Source: JACVRW01 sp963846505 (GTDB lineage Bacteria > Actinomycetota > Thermoleophilia > Solirubrobacterales > Thermoleophilaceae). Taken from it: a DNA stretch of 64,000 nucleotides. The stretch covers positions 806,001 to 870,000 of the forward strand of contig CAWJWD010000004.1 in assembly GCA_963846505.1 (NCBI GenBank), in the 5' to 3' direction. Below the pieces are notes generated by a model. The model searched no databases. It saw only the letters and a list, made by a program, of their open reading frames with translations, and had not been told where the DNA came from. This document shows, piece after piece, positions 6,927 through 14,182 of this stretch. The first letter of the stretch is position 1. The number at the start of each line of letters is the position of its first letter. The translations under genes were made by a program, and so were the position numbers.

Positions 6927-8741
6927 CTATGCGAGCACGTCGACCAGCACGCCGTTGGGCAGCTGGACGACCGTCTCGGGGGTCGTGTCGGTTTCGGTCG
7001 AAGTGGATTGCTCGGCTCGCGTGCCGTCGCCGCCGCCGTCGCGCGCGTCGTCGCGCTCGCCGCCGCCGGCGCGCGGGTCGCGGCTCCAGGCGATGTCGAG
7101 GCGCAGCAGGCGCACGCCCGCGTCCTCGAGCGCTCGCCGTAGGTCGCCCTCGGCGTGCTGCAGCAGCTTCGCGGCCTCGGACGAGTCCGCGGCGACCGAG
7201 GCGACGACGCCGTCGCTCGTGGCGCGCAGCTTGACCTCGATCGCGCCGAGCGCCGCCGGGCGCAGCGACAGGCTCGCCTGCGCGATGCCCCGGCGAGTGA
7301 CGAGGCGCAGCATGGCCTCGGTGCTCTCGACCGCGCGCGGCAGCGTCGCCGCCTCGTGCGGGGCGCGTGGGACATGGCCGCGCAGGCCGGGCCCGGCGAT
7401 CGACGTCGTCGAAAGCTGGTCGGCGGCCGCCAGCTCGCCCGATGGCGGGACGGACTGGGTCGGGGCCTGTTCCGGTGCGGCGGGCGCGCGCTCTGCGACC
7501 ACGACAGCGCTGCGTGGCTGGGGCGCACTCGCCGACGCGTCGTCGGCTGCCTGCGCGGCGGTCGCTGGAGCGCCGGCGGGAGCAGACTCTGGCTTTGCAC
7601 CCGCCGCTGCGTGCTCGGGCACGGCCACGTGCGCGGGCTCCGTCGCCGCTCCGGTCGCACCGACGGCGGGATCCGTCACGACCGTGGAAGCAGGTGCCCG
7701 TCCGGGACGCCCGGCTCCTGCGTCGGGACGTGCCGGGTGGGAGGCCGTATCGGTCGCGTCGCCCTGGCTCGGGTCGACGATCGGCGCGCGCTGCGCCGTG
7801 CCTGCGGCCGGCTCGGCTGCGGCGGCGGTCGACCCGCTCTGCGTGATGCCCGCGGCCGGCTCGGCTGCGGTCGCGGTCGGCGCGTTCGCGGCGACGCTCG
7901 GGCTCGGCGCGACGTCACCCGGTCCGCTTGCGCTCTGGGTCGTCGCGGCCACTTGCTCGGCGGCGGCGATCGGAGCGGAAGGCCGCACGAGCGTCGCCCC
8001 GTCAGCCGACCGCAGCGTTACCGCCGCCTGGCCGAGCTCGTCGGCGCTGGCTGCCCGCGCCGGGCCAGGAGCTGCTGCCGGCAGCGTGGACGTCGAAGCG
8101 ACGGCGGCCTCGCGTGGCGGCGTGGCGGCGGTGTCGACGGCCTGCTGAGCCGAGGCAATCGCAGCCCCGGCGGACGGTGCCTGTGCGACCTGGGCAGCCA
8201 TGGCGGGCTGCGCCCTGGACGTCTCGAGGGCAGGCGGAGTTGCGACGATCGACGCGTTCGCGACCGGCCACTCGGGCGCGACCTGCGAGGCGGCGATCGG
8301 CTGGCCCGACGCAACCGGATCGCTGGCAGGCTGCTGACCCGGCGCGACCGGATCGGTGCTGGCCGGCACCCCCGGGACGCTCGGGGTCGCACTCGTGGGG
8401 ACCGCCGAACCTGCGGGAGCCTCCGCCATGCGGGGAGCTGGTACGTCGGGAGCCTCAACCGCGCTGGAAGTCGCGAGCGCCGCAGGGTCAGCCGTCTGTG
8501 CGGACGCCGCGCCGACGGTCTCGCCGGGCGCCGGCTGCTCGCCAGTCGCCGGAACCGCGCCGTCCTGGCCGGGACGGCCGTCTCCGGCCCCCTTCTGCTG
8601 GCCTTCCGCAAGTGCGGTCCGGGCCGTGAAGCTGTCGAGCAGGTCGGTGAAGTCGCCGCTTGGCTCTCCCCCGCCTTGTCGCCCCGGTGGCGGGGCGCCG
8701 GGTGGCCAGCCGCTCAGGCCGGCTCGGACGGTGGGATTCAT
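6927..8741 (-). CDS. fliK: Flagellar hook-length control protein FliK
   Basis: FliK is a secreted ruler that measures the hook and switches the export specificity of FlhB. The 604-residue product is mostly low-complexity Ala/Pro/Thr/Ser sequence (about residues 20-450), as expected for the ruler part. It ends with a Flg_hook domain: ASLSLRPAALGAIEVKLRAT, followed by a predicted helix and LRRALEDAGVRLLRLDI. The ATG overlaps the stop of the transglycosylase gene. Length and composition suit a long ruler, but only the C-terminal domain is conserved. Confidence 0.88.
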   Translation of the reverse strand: MNPTVRAGLSGWPPGAPPPGRQGGGEPSGDFTDLLDSFTARTALAEGQQKGAGDGRPGQDGAVPATGEQPAPGETVGAASAQTADPAALATSSAVEAPDVPAPRMAEAPAGSAVPTSATPSVPGVPASTDPVAPGQQPASDPVASGQPIAASQVAPEWPVANASIVATPPALETSRAQPAMAAQVAQAPSAGAAIASAQQAVDTAATPPREAAVASTSTLPAAAPGPARAASADELGQAAVTLRSADGATLVRPSAPIAAAEQVAATTQSASGPGDVAPSPSVAANAPTATAAEPAAGITQSGSTAAAAEPAAGTAQRAPIVDPSQGDATDTASHPARPDAGAGRPGRAPASTVVTDPAVGATGAATEPAHVAVPEHAAAGAKPESAPAGAPATAAQAADDASASAPQPRSAVVVAERAPAAPEQAPTQSVPPSGELAAADQLSTTSIAGPGLRGHVPRAPHEAATLPRAVESTEAMLRLVTRRGIAQASLSLRPAALGAIEVKLRATSDGVVASVAADSSEAAKLLQHAEGDLRRALEDAGVRLLRLDIAWSRDPRAGGGERDDARDGGGDGTRAEQSTSTETDTTPETVVQLPNGVLVDVLA

Positions 8742-9328
8742 GCCGTGCCTCCGTAGCCGTAGCCGCGTGCGTACTCGAGCACGCGCTTGACGTACGCCTG
8801 GGTCTCCGCGTACGGCGGCACGCCGCCGTACTTCTGCACGGCGCCGGGCCCGGCGTTGTAGGCGGCGAGCGTCTTGGTGACGTCGCCGCCGAAGCTCTTG
8901 AGCTGCTGCGAGAGGTACTTCGCGCCGCCGTCGATCGCCTGCGCGGGATCGAGCGGGTTGGTCACGCCCAGCGACTGCGCGGTGCCCGGCATCAGCTGGG
9001 TCAGGCCCATCGCCCCGGCGGGGCTCTTGGCGTTCGGGTTGAAGTTCGACTCGGCGCGGATCAGGCCCTTGAGCAGGGCCGGGTCGACGCCGTACTTGGT
9101 CGCCGCCGCCTGGATCTGGGCGTCGTAGGCGGTCGGGCCACCGCCGCTCGTGACCGGCGTGGCACCGGTGGTCGTGCCCGAGGCCTGGGCGGCCTGGAGC
9201 TGGCTGGCGAAGCTGGTCGAGCTCGGCGTGGACGTCGAGGGGCTCGCGGGCGCACCGCCCCCGGCAGGAGTGCCATGGATCAGCGCTCGCAGCTCGGCGA
9301 CGCGCGCAATCGTCGTGTCGACGCTCAT
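8738..9328 (-). CDS. Flagellar lytic transglycosylase (SLT domain)
   Basis: This 196-residue protein has a variable Ser/Thr-rich N-terminus and a goose-lysozyme-like SLT domain from about residue 67. Glu93 in RAESNFNP is the catalytic acid, and GAMGLTQLMPGTA and LAAYNAGPGAV are the other landmark motifs. It cleaves glycan strands to let the rod pass the cell wall. No signal peptide is visible, so export through the flagellar apparatus is plausible, as for muramidase-type FlgJ. The separate FlgJ-like protein at 35223 has no muramidase domain, so this gene probably supplies that activity. Confidence 0.88.
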   Translation of the reverse strand: MSVDTTIARVAELRALIHGTPAGGGAPASPSTSTPSSTSFASQLQAAQASGTTTGATPVTSGGGPTAYDAQIQAAATKYGVDPALLKGLIRAESNFNPNAKSPAGAMGLTQLMPGTAQSLGVTNPLDPAQAIDGGAKYLSQQLKSFGGDVTKTLAAYNAGPGAVQKYGGVPPYAETQAYVKRVLEYARGYGYGGTA

Positions 9329-9375
9329 CGTGCGGCCTTCCCCAGCGGGGTCCGGGCCGTGTCGACGGCGTTCAT
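9325..9375 (-). CDS. Possible 16-codon coupling micro-ORF between fliJ and the transglycosylase gene
   Basis: An ATG at 9375 overlaps the fliJ stop as ATGA, runs 16 codons (MNAVDTARTPLGKAAR) and ends in a TGA that overlaps the transglycosylase ATG, again as ATGA. It would carry translating ribosomes from one gene to the next. No function for the peptide is suggested, and the arrangement could be coincidence in GC-rich DNA. Confidence 0.3.
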   Translation of the reverse strand: MNAVDTARTPLGKAAR

Positions 9376-9827
9376 GCGACCTGCCTCCGGTGGTGGCGCT
9401 GGATCGCCAGTTCGTCGAGCGCGATGCCCTCGACGCGCTGCGCCTCGATCAGGTGCTCGGCGTGACGACGCTCCTTCAGACGCTCGAGCGCCTGACGCTC
9501 CCGCGCCCGCTCGGCGAGGTGGGCACGCCGCTGTTGCACCTCGACGTCTCGCTGACGCAGGTCTTCGGCGGCCGTGCGGCGATTGCCGGCAGCCCGCTCG
9601 AGATAGGCCTGCGCGGCCAGCAGCTCATGGCCGCTGACCTGCTCGCCGCCGATCATGCGCATGTGCATGTGGGCGCCGTCGAGCTCGTCGAGAGCCTCCT
9701 GCAGCTCCGCCTCCACCCGCAGCCGATGCCCGAGCGACGCGGCGAGCTCCTCGCGCGACATCTCCTCGAGCCGCTCCCGCAGCGCGCGCACGCGCTCGAG
9801 GCGAAATTCGAAGCGGGGACCGGTCAC
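9372..9827 (-). CDS. fliJ: Flagellar export chaperone FliJ
   Basis: FliJ is the coiled-coil stalk that links the FliI ATPase to FlhA. From a GTG at 9827 the product has 151 residues, close to the usual length, starting VTGPRFEFRLERVRALRERL, the standard FliJ opening. It is almost wholly helical with heptad-like charged residues to the end. The frame could start at an ATG at 9911, but that would add a basic non-family segment. A sigma-28-like promoter at 9835-9861 also lies inside that longer version. fliJ is separated from fliI by two unrelated genes. Confidence 0.82.
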   Translation of the reverse strand: MTGPRFEFRLERVRALRERLEEMSREELAASLGHRLRVEAELQEALDELDGAHMHMRMIGGEQVSGHELLAAQAYLERAAGNRRTAAEDLRQRDVEVQQRRAHLAERARERQALERLKERRHAEHLIEAQRVEGIALDELAIQRHHRRQVA

Positions 9828-9834
9828 GACCGGG

Positions 9835-9861
9835 TAATCGGCCGTCCCGCGCGCTTCTGAA
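9835..9861 (-). promoter_or_regulatory. Possible sigma-28 promoter for fliJ
   Basis: The minus strand reads TTCA, 15 bases, GCCGATTA. The -10 half is a strong FliA match and the -35 half is weak. The -10 box ends only eight bases before the proposed GTG of fliJ, so the transcript would be almost leaderless. It makes sense as a way to restart expression after the two inserted genes. Confidence 0.4.
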
Positions 9862-9918
9862 CCTCGCCGGATCCGACGCCGGAGGGCCGATCCCTCGACC
9901 CTCCGGGCCATGCGCTCC

Positions 9919-10461
9919 CTACATCAGCAGGATCGTCAGGCTTCTCGGGGTCATCGAGTAGGTCGCGGTCATTCTCCAGTTCGCGCTCGAGCTGCAGAGG
10001 AATGTAGCGGTCACCGCCAGGGTCTTGGCGGCGGCGTTGAAGGCGGCGTTGCCGGCGATCTGCGGGCCTCTGATGTTGCAGCCGGTCACCGTGCACTCCC
10101 CTCTACCGAGGGTGAACTGGGCTGTGCCGTCGCCTCTGAAGTCGGCGCTGGTGATGTTCAGCGTGACCGGCGCCTTGGCCGCCCCGCTGGTCCAGTCTCT
10201 GCACGATCCGCCGCAGAGGATCGAGAAGTCCAGCCCCACCGAGAGTCTCGAGCTTCTCGTACCGGTGACGCCGTCGATTGTGCTGGTCGGGCACGTGGTT
10301 CTTCTGCCGAGGGCATCGACGAAGGTCGTGTTGGTCGCCGATCCGCTGACCGCGGTGGCATCTGGGCTCCACGTGGCCGCCTGGGCCGTGCCAGCGGAGG
10401 TGGCCGCCATGCAAAGGAGCACGAACGCAAGCAGGGGGCTCCAGTGACGTTGCAGGGTCAT
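9919..10461 (-). CDS. Secreted cysteine-containing protein of unknown function
   Basis: The 180-residue product has a clear Sec signal peptide (basic start, hydrophobic LLAFVLLCMAATSAG, cleavage after AQA near residue 28). The mature part is rich in Thr, Ser and Gly and probably beta-structured, with six cysteines (TTCP, LCGGSC, GECTVTGC, FLC) that could form three disulphides. I do not recognise the family. It lies with a DUF3817-like gene between fliI and fliJ, where no such gene is expected, so it looks like an insertion into the operon. Confidence 0.65.
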   Translation of the reverse strand: MTLQRHWSPLLAFVLLCMAATSAGTAQAATWSPDATAVSGSATNTTFVDALGRRTTCPTSTIDGVTGTRSSRLSVGLDFSILCGGSCRDWTSGAAKAPVTLNITSADFRGDGTAQFTLGRGECTVTGCNIRGPQIAGNAAFNAAAKTLAVTATFLCSSSANWRMTATYSMTPRSLTILLM

Positions 10462-10569
10462 CGCTACACCGACCTTTCTCCCGGTAGCGATCGACCACCG
10501 GATCGCAAACGATCTACAGAACCTCAGTATGTCGATCGTTGCGGAGCAGCGACGGAAGTGGCGCGGCTG

Positions 10570-10875
10570 CTACTGCAGGCGGCGCCGTAGGACCACGTCG
10601 CCGGCGATCGTCCCAAGCGGGCCGCCGGTGACCAGCACGAGCGCGGGAAACCACCAGCCCCACTCGCCCTTGGAGGCGCCGTTGCCGGTCATCAACAGCA
10701 GGATCAGGTAGCCGAGGCCGTGGATCGGGCCGATGACGCTGACCATCGTGTCGCTGCGATCGACGAAGGCGAAGTAGAGCAGCACGACCAGCAGCAGCGC
10801 ATCGGCAATGCCGACGGCGAGGACGGCGTTCAGGAGCTTGCGGCTCGGAGCCTTGCGCGTCTCGGACTGCGCCAC
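10570..10875 (-). CDS. DUF3817-like small integral membrane protein
   Basis: The 101-residue protein has three membrane helices (about residues 15-33, 43-62 and 73-92) with the short motif VIGPIHGLGYLILLL between them. This pattern of a central PIHG followed by a Trp-rich turn is what I know from the DUF3817 family of actinobacterial membrane proteins. Function unknown. It starts with GTG (10875), directly downstream of fliI, and a perfect palindrome (10896-10911) stands 21 bases before the start, hinting at separate regulation. Confidence 0.7.
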   Translation of the reverse strand: MAQSETRKAPSRKLLNAVLAVGIADALLLVVLLYFAFVDRSDTMVSVIGPIHGLGYLILLLMTGNGASKGEWGWWFPALVLVTGGPLGTIAGDVVLRRRLQ

Positions 10876-10895
10876 GAGCGGCAGGCTAGCAACCG

Positions 10896-10911
10896 CTTAG
10901 GCACGCCTAAG
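10896..10911. promoter_or_regulatory. Perfect palindrome TTAGG-N4-CCTAA upstream of the DUF3817-like gene
   Basis: CTTAGGCACGCCTAAG has 6-base perfect arms around a CACG centre. It lies between the fliI stop and the DUF3817-like start. The same TTAGG-N4-CCTAA layout recurs at 50047-50060 before a sugar epimerase gene, so it may be the operator of one regulator. The half-sites resemble those of DtxR/IdeR iron boxes but the full 19-base box is not present. Confidence 0.45.
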
Positions 10912-10929
10912 TGAGATGCCGCACTGTGC

Positions 10930-12357
10930 CTATGCAGGCAGATCGAGCGACGGCAGCGCCGGAATCGCTGGCGCCGGGCCACCGGAGACGACGGGCGCCG
11001 GCTCCCAGGCCGGTGCGGGATCGGCGACGGCCGCGACGACGGGTTCGGTGTCGGCGATCGTCAGCTCGAGCAGGCCGCGGTCGGCTTCGGCGGCGGCGCT
11101 CTGCTCGCCGACGGGCTGGCAGAGGAAGTCCTCGATCGCGTCGCGCTTGCCGATCGCGGCGTCGACGGTCGGGTCCGAGCCGGGCTGGTAGGCCCCGATC
11201 TGGATCAGGTCCTCCTTGTCGCGGTAGGCGGCCATCAGGCGGCGCACCTCGCGGCCGGCGTCCTGGACGTCGAGCGTCGTGATCTCGGTGGCGAGGCGGG
11301 AGACGGACTGGAGCACGTCGATCGCCGGATAGTGGTTGGCGTGCGCGAGGTTGCGCGAGAGCACGACGTGGCCGTCGAGGATCGAGCGCACGGCGTCGGC
11401 GACCGGCTCGTTCATGTCGTCGCCGTCCACCAGCACCGTGTAGAGGCCGGTGATCGACCCCTTCGCGCTCGTACCGGCACGCTCGAGCAGGCGCGGCAGC
11501 AGCGCGAACACGCTCGGCGTGTAGCCGCGCGTCGCGGGCGGCTCGCCGATCGCGAGGCCGATCTCGCGCTGCGCGGTGGCGAAGCGGGTGACCGAGTCCA
11601 TCATCAGCATCACGTCTTGGCCCTGGTCGCGGAAGTGCTCGGCGATCGTCGTCGCGGTCATCGCCGCCTGGATGCGCACGAGCGCCGGCTCGTCGGAGGT
11701 CGCCACGACGACGACGCTGCGCGACAGCGCGTCGCCGAGGTCGCGCTCGACGAACTCGCGCACCTCGCGGCCGCGCTCGCCGACGAGGGCGATCACGTTG
11801 ACGTCGGCCGTCGTGGAGCGGGCGATCATGCCCAGCAGCGACGACTTGCCGACGCCCGAGCCGGCGAAGATGCCCAGGCGCTGGCCACGCCCGCAGGGCA
11901 CGAGCCCGTCGAGGGCACGCACGCCGAGGCCGATGCGCTCGGTGATGCGCGGACGGCTGAGCGGGTCCGGAGGGCGGGCGACGGTCGAGCGCGGGCTGAC
12001 GTCGCGCGGTCCGCCCTGACCGTCGATCGGGCGGCCGAGGCCGTCGACCATGCGTCCGAGCAGTCCGTCGCCGACGGGGATGCGCAGCGGCTCGCCGGTG
12101 GCGGTCACGGTCTTGCCCGGGCCGATGCCCTGCATCTCGCCGAGCGGCATCAAGAGCGTGCTGGAGCCGCGGAAGCCGACGACCTCCGCCGGCACGGACG
12201 GCTGGTCGCGACCGGTCTCGATCAGGCAGACCTCGCCGATCTCGGCCTCGAGCCCGGTGGACTCGACCACGAGGCCGATCAGCTGGTTGACGCGACCGGA
12301 GCGCTTGTGCAGGTCGGCCGCGCGCAGCGAAGCGCCGGCGCGAGCGAGCGCGCTCAC
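10930..12357 (-). CDS. fliI: Flagellum-specific export ATPase FliI
   Basis: FliI is the hexameric ATPase that delivers and unfolds export substrates. The 475-residue product starts at GTG 12357, overlapping the fliH stop as GTGA. It carries an F1-beta-like N-domain, a Walker A at about residues 165-172 (AGSGVGKS), VGERGREVREF, Walker B DVMLMMDSVTRFA and the FliI-type TRGYTPSVFALLPRLLER. It has about 35 extra Ala/Pro-rich residues at the C-terminus relative to the usual 440. Normally fliJ follows directly; here two unrelated genes intervene. Confidence 0.96.
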   Translation of the reverse strand: MSALARAGASLRAADLHKRSGRVNQLIGLVVESTGLEAEIGEVCLIETGRDQPSVPAEVVGFRGSSTLLMPLGEMQGIGPGKTVTATGEPLRIPVGDGLLGRMVDGLGRPIDGQGGPRDVSPRSTVARPPDPLSRPRITERIGLGVRALDGLVPCGRGQRLGIFAGSGVGKSSLLGMIARSTTADVNVIALVGERGREVREFVERDLGDALSRSVVVVATSDEPALVRIQAAMTATTIAEHFRDQGQDVMLMMDSVTRFATAQREIGLAIGEPPATRGYTPSVFALLPRLLERAGTSAKGSITGLYTVLVDGDDMNEPVADAVRSILDGHVVLSRNLAHANHYPAIDVLQSVSRLATEITTLDVQDAGREVRRLMAAYRDKEDLIQIGAYQPGSDPTVDAAIGKRDAIEDFLCQPVGEQSAAAEADRGLLELTIADTEPVVAAVADPAPAWEPAPVVSGGPAPAIPALPSLDLPA

Positions 12358-13112
12358 GACGGTCCGGTCTCCGGGAACGACTCCCCCGCCGGCAAGTGCT
12401 CCTCCGCCGAGAAGCGCTCCTCCGCCGGGAAGGACTCCCCTGCCGGGACGGGCTCCTCCACGGAGACGTCCTCCAGGGCATCGGGCGCGGCGATCTCCGG
12501 GGCGGCCAGCTCGCGCACGATCACCTCGCGCGCACGCGTCAGCTGCGTCTCCATCGTCGCGTCGATCTCGCCGACGGGCGTGCGCAGGATCGCGCCGCCG
12601 CGTCCGACGCGGCGTTCGCCCTGAGCCTCGAGGCGGTCGATGCCGCCGAGCGAGGCCGAGACGTCGTCGAGGGCGCCCCGCACCAGGTCCAGGTCGTCGG
12701 GGTTGACGAGCACCGTCACCCGGTCTCGCTCCACCAGGCGTCGCAGGCTGCCCTTGATCACCTCGAGGATCAACTCGGGCTGCACGTCGAGGGCGGCGGA
12801 CAACATCTTGTCGCTGAGCTGCAGGGCCAGCTCGACCGCCTGCCACTCGAGCAGGTCGGCGTCGGCCTGCAGTCGCTCGCGCGCCTCTTCCAGTCCGGTC
12901 GCCAGCGCGGACGCGGCGACGGTCACGTCGCTGCGTGCTGCCTCCACCCCGGCCGCGTAGCCGGCCTCGAAGCCCTCGTTGCGAGCGAGGTCGCGCACGT
13001 CGGCGAGCTCGGCGACGGTCGCCGGGCCGCCGGGAAGCGCCGGCATCGACGCCCGTCCGGCCTCCAGCTGCTCGAAGACGAAGCCGTCCGCCACAGCGTC
13101 ATACGACTGCAT
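12354..13112 (-). CDS. fliH: Flagellar export regulator FliH
   Basis: FliH is the stator-like partner that inhibits and localises FliI. The 252-residue product has a helical, charged middle (about residues 55-110) and a C-terminal V-ATPase E-subunit-like domain with LIEWQAVELALQLSDKML-like and RVTVLVNPDDLDLVR motifs (residues 95-205). An unusual tail follows: four degenerate six-residue repeats of the PAGESF/PAEERF type before the stop. Its start overlaps fliG by 14 bases and its stop overlaps fliI. Confidence 0.88.
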   Translation of the reverse strand: MQSYDAVADGFVFEQLEAGRASMPALPGGPATVAELADVRDLARNEGFEAGYAAGVEAARSDVTVAASALATGLEEARERLQADADLLEWQAVELALQLSDKMLSAALDVQPELILEVIKGSLRRLVERDRVTVLVNPDDLDLVRGALDDVSASLGGIDRLEAQGERRVGRGGAILRTPVGEIDATMETQLTRAREVIVRELAAPEIAAPDALEDVSVEEPVPAGESFPAEERFSAEEHLPAGESFPETGPS

Positions 13113-14175
13113 CGTCGTCCTCGCCGGCGCGACCGATCACGAGCGCACCGGACTCCTCCAACTTGCGGATCGCGCCCACGATGCGACCCTGGGCCTCCTC
13201 GATCACGCTGCGCTTCTGCGGCGGCTGGAACTGCATCTCCTCGACCAGCATCTCGGCGCCGCGCTGGGACATGTTCGCGAGGATCTTCTGCTGGACCTCG
13301 TCGGGCACGCCGCGCAGGGCCAGTGCGACGTCCTTGGTGTCGACCTCGCGCAGCACCATCTGCACCGAGCGGTCGTCGAGCTTGACGATGTCCTCGAAGA
13401 CGAACAGCAGCTTGCGCACCTCTTCGGCCAGCTCGGCGTTGCGGTCGGTGAGCAGGTCGAGCACCGCGCGCTCGGTCGAGCGGTCCGAGGAGTTGAGGAT
13501 CTCCGCCAGCGACTCGACGCCGCCGGTCGCCGCGTACTCCTGCGAGCCGAGGTTGGCGAGCTTCTCGCGGATCACCGCGTAGACCTCGTCGACGACCTCG
13601 GGGCTGGTCTTCTTCATCGTCGCGATCCGCAGCGCGACCTCGGCCTGGTCGTCGGGCGGCAGCAGCGACATCACCTGGGCGGCGAGCGACGTGTGCAGCG
13701 AGGCGAGCACGAGCGCGACGGTCTGCGGCGCCTCGTCGCGCAGGAAGGCGTAGACCTGCTCGGGCGGCGTGCGCTGCAGGAACTCGGACGGGCGGCGCTC
13801 GATCACCGCCGACAGGCGGCCCATGATCTCCGCGGCGCGACCGGGGCCGAGCGCGCGCTCGAGCACCTCGCGGGCGAAGTCCACGCCGCCCTCGGCGACG
13901 TAGTCGTAGGCCAGCATCATCTCGGCGACTTCGCTGAAGACGGCCTCGCTCTGCTGGGCGGTGACCTCGTGGGTCTTGGCCATCTCCAGCGAGAGCGTCT
14001 CGATCTCGGTCTCGCGCAGGTGGTTGAAGACCTCGGCGGCCCGCTCGGACCCGAGGTTGACGAGCAGGATCGCGGCCTTGCGCGGGCCGGACATGCGCGA
14101 GACGGTGTCGCTCAGCCGCTGGGCGGGGGCCGCGGGCGCGGCGGCCGGAGCGTCCATGGTCGCCAGGTCGCTCAT
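13099..14175 (-). CDS. fliG: Flagellar motor switch protein FliG
   Basis: FliG sits on the MS ring and receives torque from MotA. The 358-residue product shows the N-domain start KAAILLVNLGSERAAEVFNHL, the middle domain with RDEAPQTVALVLASL (in place of the usual EHPQ), and the C-terminal domain with LLFVFEDIVKLDDRSVQMVL and the conserved charged torque helix. Length and domain order are normal. It lies seven bases after fliF and overlaps fliH by 14 bases. Confidence 0.96.
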   Translation of the reverse strand: MSDLATMDAPAAAPAAPAQRLSDTVSRMSGPRKAAILLVNLGSERAAEVFNHLRETEIETLSLEMAKTHEVTAQQSEAVFSEVAEMMLAYDYVAEGGVDFAREVLERALGPGRAAEIMGRLSAVIERRPSEFLQRTPPEQVYAFLRDEAPQTVALVLASLHTSLAAQVMSLLPPDDQAEVALRIATMKKTSPEVVDEVYAVIREKLANLGSQEYAATGGVESLAEILNSSDRSTERAVLDLLTDRNAELAEEVRKLLFVFEDIVKLDDRSVQMVLREVDTKDVALALRGVPDEVQQKILANMSQRGAEMLVEEMQFQPPQKRSVIEEAQGRIVGAIRKLEESGALVIGRAGEDDDAVV

Positions 14176-14182
14176 CGCCGGC

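Noticed and set aside
7000..8700. Long, well-formed plus-strand reading frames opposite fliK and elsewhere.
   Set aside because: They are Arg/Gly/Ala-rich shadows created by GC-rich third positions and have no recognisable domains.
12360..12470. Tandem repeats at the end of fliH as a CRISPR-like or mobile repeat.
   Set aside because: They are in frame, degenerate, without spacers, and simply encode hexapeptides.
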